Positions 17,801 to 26,714 of a DNA stretch of 64,000 nt are shown piece after piece (position 1 is the stretch's first letter; each line of letters opens with the position of its first letter). The position numbers and the translations under genes were made by a program. The stretch comes from Pseudoalteromonas sp. S2755 (GTDB taxonomy: Bacteria > Pseudomonadota > Gammaproteobacteria > Enterobacterales > Alteromonadaceae). The DNA is taken from NCBI RefSeq assembly GCF_005886535.1, contig NZ_PNDS01000055.1:49349-113348 (forward strand), in the 5' to 3' direction. The notes under the pieces are model-generated. The model did not search any database, was not told where the DNA came from, and saw only the letters and a program-made list of their open reading frames with translations.

Positions 17801-17830
17801 AAAAAGGCCGTTAATCGTAACAGCCTTTTT
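17801..17830 (+). terminator. Rho-independent terminator after rhlE
   Basis: AAAAAGGC (17801-17808) pairs with GCCTTTTT (17823-17830); an inner GTTA/TAAC extends the stem after one mismatch. The 3' arm supplies the T-run. It separates rhlE from the fascin-like gene, whose start follows 18 bp later. Confidence 0.75.
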
Positions 17831-17848
17831 CGTCAAAGGAGCTAGGCT

Positions 17849-18658
17849 ATGAATAAGTTCAAATTACTATTGTTAAGTGCATGCAGCAGTACGTTTCTAG
17901 CGCATGCTGGTACCCAATATTTAACCCAACCTGCAAGCAATATCACCCAAACATCTGCGCAATTAAATGGTTATTCCTCTTCAACTATCGGCCTAAGTGG
18001 CGAGATTTTTGATTATGGCACCACCACTAGCTACGGCAGTAGTATCTTTGCGACACCACCTGGAGTAAATGGCCCCGTAAGTGCTCAGATTTCGAACCTA
18101 AGCTGTGGGACTGAATACCATTTCCGCTTCCGTGGAGATCCAAAACCACCACGCACCACAATCCAAGGGGAAGATCTCACTTTTACTACGTTGCCTTGTG
18201 GCCCCACCAACTATACGAATGTGTCGTTCGAAACTGGCGGACAATATTACTTTGTGGCTGAAGGTAACGGCGGCAGCACGGTCAATGCAAACCGATTAGC
18301 CATAGGCCCGTGGGAGCAATTTACTCTTATAGATATTAATGGTGGAGACCTTAATAGCGGCGATGAAGTTCATATTCAGACTACATCTGGCTACTACTTT
18401 GTTGCCGAACAAGGTGGTGGAGGTGAACTAAATGCCAATAGAACAGCGGCCTCTATCTGGGAGACGTTCACGATTGAACTGCCAAATAATCCCGGTGCGC
18501 TCATCCAAAACGGTGATAAAATAGCGCTCAAATCTGTCAACGGCTACTATGTACAAGCTGTTGGTAATGGTGGCTCGAGCGCAAATGCTGAGCCGACGGT
18601 GATTGGCTGTAATGCGACCTACCCTTGCTCATGGGAAATGTTCAAAATCATTTTTTAA
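17849..18658 (+). CDS. Secreted protein with Fn3-like and fascin-like trefoil repeats
   Basis: 269 aa. A signal peptide ends at AHA-GTQ (20/21). Residues 22-115 look like a fibronectin-III-like sandwich (TSAQLNGYSS, IFDYGTTTSYG, GTEYHFRF) with a Cys86-Cys117 pair that could bridge. Residues 131-269 hold three related units about 50 residues apart at 131, 181 and 231, each with (G)YYFVAExxGG, an N-A-N-R or N-A-E turn and a W-E-x-F strand. This spacing is typical of fascin/beta-trefoil domains. A role in carbohydrate or surface binding is plausible. AAAGGAG precedes the ATG. It sits alone between two helicase genes. Confidence 0.7.
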   Translation: MNKFKLLLLSACSSTFLAHAGTQYLTQPASNITQTSAQLNGYSSSTIGLSGEIFDYGTTTSYGSSIFATPPGVNGPVSAQISNLSCGTEYHFRFRGDPKPPRTTIQGEDLTFTTLPCGPTNYTNVSFETGGQYYFVAEGNGGSTVNANRLAIGPWEQFTLIDINGGDLNSGDEVHIQTTSGYYFVAEQGGGGELNANRTAASIWETFTIELPNNPGALIQNGDKIALKSVNGYYVQAVGNGGSSANAEPTVIGCNATYPCSWEMFKIIF

Positions 18659-18756
18659 CGCACTTGACCGTGGTAAAAATTTTATCTCGGCCTTACACAC
18701 GCTATCCGTTAGAGCCATGTTATAATTGCTGTTTTAGAACTATAGAGACAGCGACT

Positions 18757-20145
18757 TTGACTCAGCCACTTTTTTCAAGTACCCCACTTTCCAGCGCTTT
18801 ACTCGATAACCTCGCGTCATTGGGGTATCACACCATGACGGACATTCAAGCACAAACCCTACCGCTTATCTTGGCGGGTAAAGATGTCATTGGCCAAGGT
18901 AAAACAGGTTCAGGTAAAACCGCCGCTTTCTCTTTAGGACTACTACATAACTTAAAGGTGAAACGCTTTCGTGTGCAGGCGCTTGTGGTCTGCCCTACTC
19001 GAGAGCTTGCCGATCAGGTTGCGGTTGAAATTCGCAAGCTAGCCCGTGCAATCCATAACATCAAAGTATTGGCGCTGTGCGGCGGTGCTCCTATGGGGCC
19101 GCAAATTGGCTCTCTTGAACACGGCGCGCACATCATTGTGGGTACGCCAGGGCGTATTGAAGAGCATCTGCGCAAAGGCCGTTTGTCGCTAGATGAAGTC
19201 AATACCTTTGTACTAGACGAAGCAGATAGAATGCTGGAGATGGGTTTTGAAGAGTCATTACAATGTATCATTGACCACTGCCCTAAAACACGACAAAACC
19301 TGCTTTTTAGCGCAACTTACCCGCCAAAAATAGAGCAGCTTGCGCAGCACATCATGAAAGATGCAGCCAAAGTCACGGTTGAAGCAACGCATGATGATAG
19401 CTCAATTGAACAGTACTTTTATGAAGTCGACAACAACGACGCGAGACTGCCAGCAGTACAAAAGCTGTTAATGCAATTTCAACCAAATTCTGCGGTTATC
19501 TTCTGCAATACCAAGGCAGAATGCCAGAACGTATGCGACAGCCTATATAGCCTAGGTTTTGATGCAGCAGCACTTCACGGTGATTTAGAGCAAAAAGATC
19601 GTGACCGCACATTGGTTCGCTTTGCGAATAAGAGCGTCACCATTTTATTGGCAACGGATGTAGCCGCTCGGGGTATCGACGTCGATCACGTCGATATGGT
19701 GATCAACTACCATATCGCCCATGACCCAGAAGTGCATGTTCACCGCGTTGGCAGAACTGGACGTGCAGGCAATAAAGGGGTGGCGTGCTCTTTGATGAGC
19801 TATAAGGAATCACATAAAGTAAACGCCCTCGAAGACTATTTAGGCAAAACCATTGAACCCAATACCTTGCCAAGCGATCAAGTATTAAATAACAAAATTA
19901 ACCGAGCACCGATGGTAACCATTCAAATCGACGGCGGTAAGAAGGCAAAATTAAGACCGGGCGATATCTTAGGTGCACTGACCTCAAATCAAGCGTTAAA
20001 AGGTGATCAAATCGGTAAAATCAAAGTCACTGCGATGTCATCGTACGTTGCGGTTGAGCGCAGTGTTGCCAACGTAGCGCTTAAAACAATTTCAGAAGGG
20101 AAAATGAAAGGCCGTAACTTTAGAGCTCGCAAAGTAACAAAATAA
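18757..20145 (+). CDS. dbpA: DEAD-box RNA helicase DbpA
   Basis: 462 aa from the TTG at 18757; the longer frame to 18625 runs into the previous gene, and the family begins about here. Motifs: Q motif GYHTMTDIQAQTLP, TGSGKT (50-55), [25 protein letters not shown]. The C-terminal ~75 residues (TIQIDGGKKAKLRPGDIL and IKVTAMSSYVAVERS) form the DbpA RNA-binding domain that targets hairpin 92 of 23S rRNA, so the protein acts in large-subunit assembly. The length agrees with E. coli DbpA (about 457 aa). A terminator follows at 20167-20201. Confidence 0.93.
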   Translation: MTQPLFSSTPLSSALLDNLASLGYHTMTDIQAQTLPLILAGKDVIGQGKTGSGKTAAFSLGLLHNLKVKRFRVQALVVCPTRELADQVAVEIRKLARAIHNIKVLALCGGAPMGPQIGSLEHGAHIIVGTPGRIEEHLRKGRLSLDEVNTFVLDEADRMLEMGFEESLQCIIDHCPKTRQNLLFSATYPPKIEQLAQHIMKDAAKVTVEATHDDSSIEQYFYEVDNNDARLPAVQKLLMQFQPNSAVIFCNTKAECQNVCDSLYSLGFDAAALHGDLEQKDRDRTLVRFANKSVTILLATDVAARGIDVDHVDMVINYHIAHDPEVHVHRVGRTGRAGNKGVACSLMSYKESHKVNALEDYLGKTIEPNTLPSDQVLNNKINRAPMVTIQIDGGKKAKLRPGDILGALTSNQALKGDQIGKIKVTAMSSYVAVERSVANVALKTISEGKMKGRNFRARKVTK

Positions 20146-20166
20146 CAGATAGCTTTGCTTTTCCTA

Positions 20167-20201
20167 CGGTGGTCAACTTTTCCCTGACCACCGCAATTTT
20201 T
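20167..20201 (+). terminator. Rho-independent terminator after dbpA
   Basis: CGGTGGTCA (20167-20175) pairs perfectly with TGACCACCG (20185-20193) around a 9-base loop and is followed by CAATTTTT. A clear intrinsic terminator. Confidence 0.85.
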
Positions 20202-20315
20202 AGATTAACTCAGCAATTTCTCACCTATTTATAACTTATTTCACACTACAGGGGTTTAAATCTGCGCCATGATCCCAAGGTCTTAGTTAAGCAAACACTT
20301 TAAAGGAGTTTAACT

Positions 20316-20945
20316 ATGAAGACCTTAATCATTGGTGCCAGTGGTCAAATTGGAAAAATGACGACAAAGAAAATGCTGGAACAAGGCCACGACGTTGTGG
20401 CGTTAGTGCGTAATAAAGACAAGTTGGCAGATATTGAATCTGAGCAACTCACTATCACTGAGCAAGATCTTGAGAACGATTTTAGCTCTGCTTTTGACAA
20501 CGTCGAGCAGGTAATATTTAGTGCAGGCTCTGGTGGGGAAACCGGTGCGGACAAAACCCTACTGATTGATTTGTGGGCCGCCACTAAAGCTGTTGATTAT
20601 GCTGTGAAAGCAAACGTTAAACATTTTATTATGGTCAGCTCTATCGGTGCCGACGATCCTGATAACATTGAAAGTGAAATCAAACCGTACTTGGTAGCCA
20701 AACACATGGCCGACCAACATCTACAAAGAAGTGTCGTAAACTACACCATCGTTCGGCCAGGTGCGTTACAAAATGAGCCTGCAAATGGGGGCTTCTCCAC
20801 TTCACGCCCTGAAAATAGAAAAGATGCAGTGATAAGTCGAGAGAATGTCGCAGACGCGCTAGCTTATCTTGCCACTCGGCATCCTCAGAATCTAACGTTT
20901 GAACTATTTAACGGCGTTCAGTCAGTTGAACAATCGCTGTCCTAG
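20316..20945 (+). CDS. NAD(P)-binding oxidoreductase (atypical SDR, YwnB/NmrA-like)
   Basis: 209 aa. The Rossmann glycine motif GASGQIG (7-13) opens the protein, with an NADP-type basic residue (VRNKDKL) after strand 2. FSAGSGGE, the FIMVSSIGADDP strand and the YLVAKHMADQHL active-site-like segment (Tyr/Lys) match small atypical short-chain dehydrogenase/NmrA-type proteins. Substrate unknown. AAAGGAG precedes the ATG. It stands alone. Confidence 0.85.
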   Translation: MKTLIIGASGQIGKMTTKKMLEQGHDVVALVRNKDKLADIESEQLTITEQDLENDFSSAFDNVEQVIFSAGSGGETGADKTLLIDLWAATKAVDYAVKANVKHFIMVSSIGADDPDNIESEIKPYLVAKHMADQHLQRSVVNYTIVRPGALQNEPANGGFSTSRPENRKDAVISRENVADALAYLATRHPQNLTFELFNGVQSVEQSLS

Positions 20946-21342
20946 TAAAGTAACAATGTCTCGGGGTTTAACGCCTCGAGGCAAACTTTTATGCTTTAAG
21001 TTGGATAAGTGTTAAAAATATTTACTGCTACACCCACATAAAAAGCTTGCTTTAAAAAATGCAACTCTATATTATCTCTCTCTTGCTTTAACTTCCTCTC
21101 AAAATAAAGCAAACCTCAAGTAATGCCTCCTTGCCTTGATCCAGTAAGTCCGCATAAAAAATACAAGTAGAGCTTAATATAGTCAGGCGAAATCAAGCCA
21201 ATCAATAAAATTGGTATCCGCTGTCAAACCCATATCGGGTTGTTGCGAGGACAGCGTCTTCTGTTCGCTAAACTGTAATGAAGCTCATCTACTATCAAAA
21301 GCATCAGCTAATTTGCTGTGCATTATAAAAGTGAGTTTTATT
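20946..21342. other. 397-bp non-coding region before the 56-aa gene
   Basis: It holds a weak terminator-like hairpin just after the oxidoreductase gene (CTCGGGG 20960-20966 with CCTCGAG 20974-20980, one G-T pair, T-run at 20987) and a structured segment at 21219-21256. The rest is A+T-rich without open frames of note. Promoter elements for the 56-aa gene probably lie here. Confidence 0.4.
21219..21256 (+). promoter_or_regulatory. Structured leader RNA upstream of the 56-aa gene
   Basis: CGCTGTC (21219-21225) pairs with GACAGCG (21250-21256), enclosing AACCC/GGGTT (21227-21241) with loop ATATC. This gives a two-part hairpin with a bulged side, 87 bp before the start of the small gene. It matches no riboswitch I know and may be a control element or part of a small RNA. 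Confidence 0.35.
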
Positions 21343-21513
21343 ATGTCATATACATATAACGGAACAGAGATCCGTGTTGAGCAGCCAATTCGCTCAATTT
21401 CGGTGAACAAATCTAAAGTGATCTTTGCTGACGGCACAGGCCGTAAGATCACACAATTCGCCAATGGCGGCGAAGCACGTCAATTTCTGAGCTGGTTAAC
21501 ATCAGCTCAGTGA
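21343..21513 (+). CDS. Small conserved-looking protein (56 aa), unknown
   Basis: The ATG at 21343 gives a compact 56-residue product, MSYTYNGTEIRVEQPIRS at its start, predicted mostly beta then a C-terminal helix (GGEARQFLSWLTSAQ). No signal or membrane segment. The codon pattern and the terminator directly after (21520-21543) support a real gene; the frame's extension upstream to 21211 is not needed. I do not recognise a family. Confidence 0.6.
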   Translation: MSYTYNGTEIRVEQPIRSISVNKSKVIFADGTGRKITQFANGGEARQFLSWLTSAQ

Positions 21514-21519
21514 TCGCTA

Positions 21520-21543
21520 AAACGTCGAGCTTGCTCGACGTTT
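21520..21543 (+). terminator. Hairpin terminator after the 56-aa gene
   Basis: AAACGTCGAG (21520-21529) and CTCGACGTTT (21534-21543) form a perfect 10-bp stem with a CTTG loop. The A/T ends allow it to work for both strands, since the TPR gene converges from the other side. Confidence 0.65.
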
Positions 21544-21574
21544 GCCATCTTACTAAAGAAAATTAATAGAATGA

Positions 21575-22561
21575 TCAAAGCCGCAGCTGTTTAATTACTG
21601 TGATCAGGTCGATATCACTAATTTGTGTTGATTTTAATTCCCCGATTAACTGTTTAGCCCGTGGAATATCTCCTTGGAGCAAATAAAGCTGACTTAAGCG
21701 CAATCGAGCCCAGTTTTCATCTGGGTCATCATTGTTAATATCGAGCGTTAAATATGCTTGTAATGCTGCGATCCCCTCATCGATATTCACCTCAGCAAAA
21801 ACCGCAGTCCGACCAATTTGGTAGAGCCCCGCAGCGTAATGCTTTGCTTCGCGCTTTGCTATTAAAGCCCTAAAAAACGTCAATGCGCCATCGTAATAAT
21901 CGATACTTTGCAGCGCCAGTCCGGCTTTAAACCATACAACTTCATCCATAGCTTTACTTTCGAGCAAGGTGTTGGTGTAGGTAATCAAGGCTTTATCATC
22001 ACCTGTTTTTATATAAAAATCGAGCCATAGCTTCATTGCAACATGGGAAGATAAGGCTTCTATCGCCCGTATCTGTTGTATCGCTTTGGTCTCAGAGCCA
22101 CCAGCTATACTTGGTGCAGACAGGTAAAAATAGAACAACCCTTGCCGTGCTTTGAGATGCGCAGGGTCTTTATCTATTGCTGCTAAAAAGGCATCTTCTG
22201 TGTTGTTGGCATAACTCAATTTTGAAAAAATAGAGGCGTGCTTTATCTGCTCTGCATTGACCTTAGCATACCAATAATACTCATCCGCACTATTAGGCTC
22301 GAGCGTCAGTGATTTTTTAAGGTAGTCCTCGGCATCGTCGAGCTCGTCCGACAGCAGCTTAATCCTACCAAGGTAATAAAATGACTCATTGGGATGCGTT
22401 TCTTGCAGTACCAGAAACGCTTGCTCTGCTGCCACTATTGCTTGTTGTTCAAATAGTTTTTTGGCATGCTCCAACGTCCCAACCTGAATCTGCATCGCAA
22501 TCACTTTAGAGGTTGCAACTAGCATCATCAATAAGCTTAATACTTTGTTCAACCAAAACAT
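21575..22561 (-). CDS. TPR-repeat protein with signal peptide
   Basis: 328 aa. A hydrophobic N-terminus (4-23, ending VIAMQ) suggests export to the periplasm. At least five tetratricopeptide-like helix pairs follow (for example AEQAFLVLQETHPNESFYYLGRI, then AEDYLKKSLTLEPNSADEYYWYAKV, then FLAAIDKDPAHLKARQGLF). TPR proteins are scaffolds; the partner is unknown. The ATG overlaps the stop of the upstream membrane gene by one base (TAATG), so the two are translationally coupled and probably act together. Confidence 0.8.
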   Translation of the reverse strand: MFWLNKVLSLLMMLVATSKVIAMQIQVGTLEHAKKLFEQQAIVAAEQAFLVLQETHPNESFYYLGRIKLLSDELDDAEDYLKKSLTLEPNSADEYYWYAKVNAEQIKHASIFSKLSYANNTEDAFLAAIDKDPAHLKARQGLFYFYLSAPSIAGGSETKAIQQIRAIEALSSHVAMKLWLDFYIKTGDDKALITYTNTLLESKAMDEVVWFKAGLALQSIDYYDGALTFFRALIAKREAKHYAAGLYQIGRTAVFAEVNIDEGIAALQAYLTLDINNDDPDENWARLRLSQLYLLQGDIPRAKQLIGELKSTQISDIDLITVIKQLRL

Positions 22562-23304
22562 TATTTACTCCTCGTTTGACGACTAACTAGCTGCTTTTTG
22601 TAAAACAGTATGCCCAAGGTGCCGACCACAGCAGGTAACAACCATGGCACTAGCTGCCAAGCCCCAGGCAATAACGGCGCTAACCAATGGCGTCCACCCA
22701 CTGCAAAAAATGCCGTATATACCGCAATCCCAGCGCCTAAAATGGTACTCATATGCTCCAGCACCCACTCTCGTGGTTTGAGTGTTGGTTTAAATATGTA
22801 GAACAACATAGTAGCGACGGTAGAGGACACAATAAGTGCAAATATTAGATATAGCGTGCTGCCAAATGTAAGCGCTGTGTACAACACTCGTCCACCCGTT
22901 GCCGCTAAGAGCCCAATCAGCAATAAATGAGACCCGCTTCTTAGTCGCTCTCGGTGCTGTTTAGCCGCTAAAACCAAGCTCGAATGACGAATATTTGCCA
23001 ACACCAATACTGACAGCATCAGTAAAAATTCACTTAATTGGCGTTGCTTCAATACCAGTTGTTGCCCTAGCGCCTGCTCAATGTGTTGAGAGGGGTAACG
23101 GATCGCCAATGGGTCGTAGATCACAATCAGACACATAACAATGCCACTGATGGAAACTAACCACATACACCAAGTAAATATTTTTCCCCATAGCCTGTGC
23201 TGTGGGCTGCCTTTTACGGTCACGACTGGAACCCAAAATACAATTAGCGCAATCGCACCAATAATAATGTGTAAATACAAAGCAAACTGATGAACAATAA
23301 GCAT
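22561..23304 (-). CDS. DUF2306-like multi-pass membrane protein
   Basis: 247 aa with about seven hydrophobic segments (near 7-27, 42-65, 95-110, 125-140, 148-168, 188-205, 212-232). HQFALYLHIIIGAIAL and SPQHRLWGKIFTW place histidines in membrane helices as in DUF2306-type proteins. The family name is tentative and no function is known. GAGGAG for the next gene lies inside its last codons, confirming an operon with the TPR protein. It is divergent from the histidine-kinase gene at 23464, about 160 bp away. Confidence 0.6.
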   Translation of the reverse strand: MLIVHQFALYLHIIIGAIALIVFWVPVVTVKGSPQHRLWGKIFTWCMWLVSISGIVMCLIVIYDPLAIRYPSQHIEQALGQQLVLKQRQLSEFLLMLSVLVLANIRHSSLVLAAKQHRERLRSGSHLLLIGLLAATGGRVLYTALTFGSTLYLIFALIVSSTVATMLFYIFKPTLKPREWVLEHMSTILGAGIAVYTAFFAVGGRHWLAPLLPGAWQLVPWLLPAVVGTLGILFYKKQLVSRQTRSK

Positions 23305-23463
23305 AATAATTTCTCTTTTACGATTTTGGTTTTTAGCTTAACGTCACTACATTTGGAGTGCCTGTCCCAGACGTCATGATGTAAAACCATGACTTTTGGC
23401 CTATAGGCACAACCTTGTTACTTTGTCATACTTGGTGAAGAAAATGGCAAGAGGACATAAGCG

Positions 23464-24591
23464 TTGGCATTCAGCACACTAATCGCAAATCGAGATATGA
23501 GAGATTTACTAGCGCTGATCACATGGGCTGCCCTTTTCACTATCTCGGTATACATAACGAGTCAACAACCTGAAGCGCCCCAAGTATCTCTCTTTAGCAG
23601 CTTCTTCTGTTTCTATGCGCTTGGCTACCTCATTGGCACCTACGAGCAATGTCAATACAAATTACGATGGCTTGCGCTAATCCTTATGCTATTTTCAGCT
23701 TTTGCCTGTGGCTGGATCCTGCAATTTGGATACCTATCCATTCTTACCATTATCTGGGTTGCCGTTGTCGCTTATCTGCTCCCCATTCGCGTATCAGCTT
23801 GCTTCACCCTCATCATCGTATTGGCCTGGTTTACAATGCAGAGTGTAAAACAACAGCATCTACTTTGGATTGAGGGATTACTATATGGCTTGTTTCACTT
23901 ATTCGCCTTGCTATTAGCCACCACCCATCAACGAGAACAGCAAGCTAGGGCCGAGATCCAAAATCAACATGCTCAGTTGCAATCCACGCAACATTTGCTT
24001 TCTGAGCTGTCGAAGCACTCTGAGCGCACCCGCATCGCTCGGGACTTACACGACCTGCTAGGCCATCACCTCACTGCACTCAGTATTAAATTGCAAATAG
24101 CGCAAAGAATGACTGCCGAGGCACCAGCCCAACAGCAAATCCAAGAATGTCAAAGCGTAGCTAAGTTACTTCTGAATGATGTGCGAGATGCCGTGGATAT
24201 GCTCAGACAGCACAGAGATATTGATTTTCATCAGTCGCTTACCTTACTACTCCAACATACTCCTGAGCTAAAAGTGCATGCAACCATTCCACAACATATT
24301 GCTGATGACGATAGCCATATAGCACAAGTGCTGCTGCGCTGTGTTCAAGAAGCAATAACCAACAGCCTAAGACACAGTCATGCGAAGCAATTTTGGATTG
24401 TAATGACACAAGATAAAGAAAAGCTTTTCGTTAATATGCATGATGATGGCTATATCAGTGAACAATGGCAAAAAGGGAATGGTTTAACGGGGATGTCTGA
24501 ACGCGTATCTGAGTGTGGTGGCCACTTGCATCTCTATGAGCACAATCGTGCCCTACACTATAAAATTGAACTCCCGTTAACTCCACAGTAA
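23464..24591 (+). CDS. NarL/DesK-type sensor histidine kinase
   Basis: 375 aa, TTG start with AGAGGA upstream. The N-terminal half has about five to six membrane helices (18-155) with little outside loop, so it may sense the membrane itself, as DesK does. A coiled linker leads to the HisKA_3 dimerisation motif RIARDLHDLLGHHLTAL with the phosphoacceptor His196, and then an ATPase with the N box (CVQEAITNSLRHSHA) and GNGLTGMSERV. The response regulator follows 11 bp later. It is divergent from the DUF2306/TPR operon, a possible target. Confidence 0.9.
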   Translation: MAFSTLIANRDMRDLLALITWAALFTISVYITSQQPEAPQVSLFSSFFCFYALGYLIGTYEQCQYKLRWLALILMLFSAFACGWILQFGYLSILTIIWVAVVAYLLPIRVSACFTLIIVLAWFTMQSVKQQHLLWIEGLLYGLFHLFALLLATTHQREQQARAEIQNQHAQLQSTQHLLSELSKHSERTRIARDLHDLLGHHLTALSIKLQIAQRMTAEAPAQQQIQECQSVAKLLLNDVRDAVDMLRQHRDIDFHQSLTLLLQHTPELKVHATIPQHIADDDSHIAQVLLRCVQEAITNSLRHSHAKQFWIVMTQDKEKLFVNMHDDGYISEQWQKGNGLTGMSERVSECGGHLHLYEHNRALHYKIELPLTPQ

Positions 24592-24602
24592 GGACGGTAT
24601 TG

Positions 24603-25244
24603 ATGAAAGTAGTCGTGGTTGACGACCAGAAACTCGTAAGAGAAGGCATTGTCACTTTATTACAATTTAACGAAGAAGTTGAAGTGATTGCCCAGTACGA
24701 CAATGGTCAGACGTTGCTTGATGGGCTATCAGTGGTTACACCTGATATTATTCTACTGGATCTATCTATGCCAGTTATGAACGGTATCACTACCTTAAAG
24801 CAGCTAAATAGTCGAGGTATAACGATCCCAGTATTAGTGCTAACAACCTTTGATGACCCAAAACTCGTTCTGAACAGCTTAAGTAATGGAGCCAAAGGCT
24901 TTGTACTCAAAGATATCGCTCTGGACTCCTTAGTGAATGCGATGACGACCATCATCAATGGTGAAACCTACTTTCAACCGGCGATTACAGAAACCCTATT
25001 AAAGTATGCACCAAAACTTGACAATGATTTTTCTGAGTTCGAAGTTACAGAGACGCTTAGCGTACGAGAAATAGAGGTATTGAGACTGGTTGCAAATGGT
25101 TATTCCAACAAGGAAATAGCCGAAGCCTTACACAAGTCAGAAGGCACAATCAAAAATCATGTCTCCAATTTACTTTCCAAACTGGGTGTGAGGGATAGAA
25201 CCCGTGCGGTGCTATTAGCAATCGAGATGGGAATATTACAGTAG
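24603..25244 (+). CDS. LuxR/NarL-type response regulator
   Basis: 213 aa from the ATG at 24603 (AAGGA eight bases upstream). The receiver domain has the acidic pair DD (7-8), Asp53 as phosphoacceptor in LLDLSMP, and a conserved Lys after LTTFDD. The C-terminal LuxR-type helix-turn-helix is complete (LSVREIEVLRLVANGYSNKEIA, then KSEGTIKNHVSNLLSKLGVRDRTRAV). It forms the partner of the preceding kinase. A hairpin follows its stop, between it and the converging DUF3297 gene. Confidence 0.93.
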   Translation: MKVVVVDDQKLVREGIVTLLQFNEEVEVIAQYDNGQTLLDGLSVVTPDIILLDLSMPVMNGITTLKQLNSRGITIPVLVLTTFDDPKLVLNSLSNGAKGFVLKDIALDSLVNAMTTIINGETYFQPAITETLLKYAPKLDNDFSEFEVTETLSVREIEVLRLVANGYSNKEIAEALHKSEGTIKNHVSNLLSKLGVRDRTRAVLLAIEMGILQ

Positions 25245-25255
25245 CTTAAACAAAG

Positions 25256-25287
25256 TGCACCAATTTACCCTTGAGCAGATTGGTGCA
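25256..25287. terminator. Hairpin between converging genes
   Basis: TGCACCAAT (25256-25264) and ATTGGTGCA (25279-25287) form a perfect 9-bp stem with a 14-base loop. It lies between the response-regulator stop and the opposite DUF3297 stop. No strong T-run, so terminator function is probable rather than certain. Confidence 0.45.
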
Positions 25288-25299
25288 TCATCACGGTAC

Positions 25300-25548
25300 T
25301 TAGCAATAGTAAGCTTCAACAGTCCCTTTTGACTTCAGTAGCAAAGGCTGACCACGACGGTCTAATGCCTTTGGTGATGCTACTTTAATCCAGCCTTCGC
25401 TGATGCAGTATTCTTCAACATCAGTGCGCTCTTTTCCGTTGAAACGAATGCCAATGTGGTGTTCTAGCACTTCTTTTGCGTAATGCGGACTACGAGGGTT
25501 GATAGAAAGTCTATCTGGTAATGCCGGTTTTTCAGTTGAATCTGTCAT
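25300..25548 (-). CDS. DUF3297 family protein
   Basis: 82 aa. It matches DUF3297 along its whole length: PDRLSINPRSPHY near the start, HHIGIRFNGKERTDVEEYC in the middle and a KGTVEAYY end. A small soluble protein of unknown function found widely in proteobacteria. Single gene. Confidence 0.9.
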   Translation of the reverse strand: MTDSTEKPALPDRLSINPRSPHYAKEVLEHHIGIRFNGKERTDVEEYCISEGWIKVASPKALDRRGQPLLLKSKGTVEAYYC

Positions 25549-25651
25549 TTTGTTTCTTCAATTATTTAAGCATGCTGTATTGTAGGTAATCGCATCGACC
25601 TGCTCAATAGCGGTCGACCTAAATTTTGACAAAACCCTGCTTAACCAAACA

Positions 25652-26638
25652 TCAAGCGTTAACATCAACAATAACGCGCCCTCTTACTTTGCCATCAAGC
25701 AAGTCCGCTGCAGTGGCAATCACCTCATTCAACGTAATTTCATGGGCAATCATATTGAGTTTATTTAATTCAAGTTCGCTCGCTAATCGCTGCCATGCTT
25801 CAATTCTTAACGCTTTAGGGCACATCACACTGTCAATACCTGCCAACGTCACCCCTCGTAAAATAAAAGGCGCCACTGTGGCAGGTAAATCCATACCACC
25901 AGCTAACCCACAAGCAGCGACCACGCCACCATATTGTGTGCTAGCACAGGCGTTTGCTAAAACGTGTGAACCAACTACATCTACCACTCCTGCCCAACGC
26001 TCTTTTGCAAGCGGCTTACCAGTTCCTTCTAACTCACTGCGATGGATCACATTTTGCGCACCAAGCTGGCTAAGAAATTGAGCTTCTTGCTCTACCCGCC
26101 CGCTTAGCGCCGTAACACTGTAGCCAAGCTTTGATAAAATAGCGACGGCAACACTTCCTACGCCCCCAGCTGCACCAGTCACAAGTATCTCGCCTCGTTC
26201 AGGTGTCACACCATGGCGTTCAAGCGCCATCACACATAACATTGCGGTATACCCTGCGGTGCCGATAGCCATCGCATCTTTTGCCTCAAATTGAGTCGGC
26301 AAAGGAACCAACCAGTCACCGTTCACTCGCGCTTTTTGTGCCAGACCTCCCCAGTGCTTTTCACCTACTCCCCAACCATTAAGGATCACTAGTTGCCCAG
26401 GCTGATAATCGGGATGCGACGAAGTAGACACTTTCCCCACAAAATCGATACCTGGAACCATAGGAAAGTGCCTAACTACAGGAGACTTGCCAGTAATAGC
26501 TAACGCATCTTTGTAGTTTAGCGTTGAGTACAACACGTCTATATCAACATCTCCAGGCATGAGTTCTGACCCAATTACCTCATTTAGTGTTGCGACGTAA
26601 TTACCATCTTGTTTATCAATGACTATTGCTTTGTACAT
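25652..26638 (-). CDS. acuI: AcuI/YhdH-type quinone oxidoreductase (acryloyl-CoA reductase-like)
   Basis: 328 aa medium-chain reductase of the YhdH/YhfP group. [11 protein letters not shown] (40-50), [10 protein letters not shown] (59-68), [12 protein letters not shown] (87-98) and the NADPH-binding GAAGGVGS (155-162) are typical. Characterised relatives reduce the toxic acryloyl-CoA formed in DMSP and propionate-type metabolism. No DMSP genes are visible here, so the in vivo substrate is unproven. A TetR-type gene lies upstream on the same strand, and a 15-bp palindrome 16-30 bp before the start should be its operator. Confidence 0.85.
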   Translation of the reverse strand: MYKAIVIDKQDGNYVATLNEVIGSELMPGDVDIDVLYSTLNYKDALAITGKSPVVRHFPMVPGIDFVGKVSTSSHPDYQPGQLVILNGWGVGEKHWGGLAQKARVNGDWLVPLPTQFEAKDAMAIGTAGYTAMLCVMALERHGVTPERGEILVTGAAGGVGSVAVAILSKLGYSVTALSGRVEQEAQFLSQLGAQNVIHRSELEGTGKPLAKERWAGVVDVVGSHVLANACASTQYGGVVAACGLAGGMDLPATVAPFILRGVTLAGIDSVMCPKALRIEAWQRLASELELNKLNMIAHEITLNEVIATAADLLDGKVRGRVIVDVNA

Positions 26639-26653
26639 ATCGTCTCCATTAAT

Positions 26654-26668
26654 TAGACCAATCGTCTA
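26654..26668 (-). promoter_or_regulatory. TetR operator before acuI
   Basis: TAGACCAATCGTCTA is an inverted repeat (TAGAC / GTCTA around five bases). It lies 16-30 bp upstream of the acuI start and is nearly identical to the palindrome upstream of the adjacent tetR gene. Confidence 0.7.
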
Positions 26669-26714
26669 TTAAATTACAAAGAAGCACGGCTTACCCTGCT
26701 CAACTGTAACTTGG

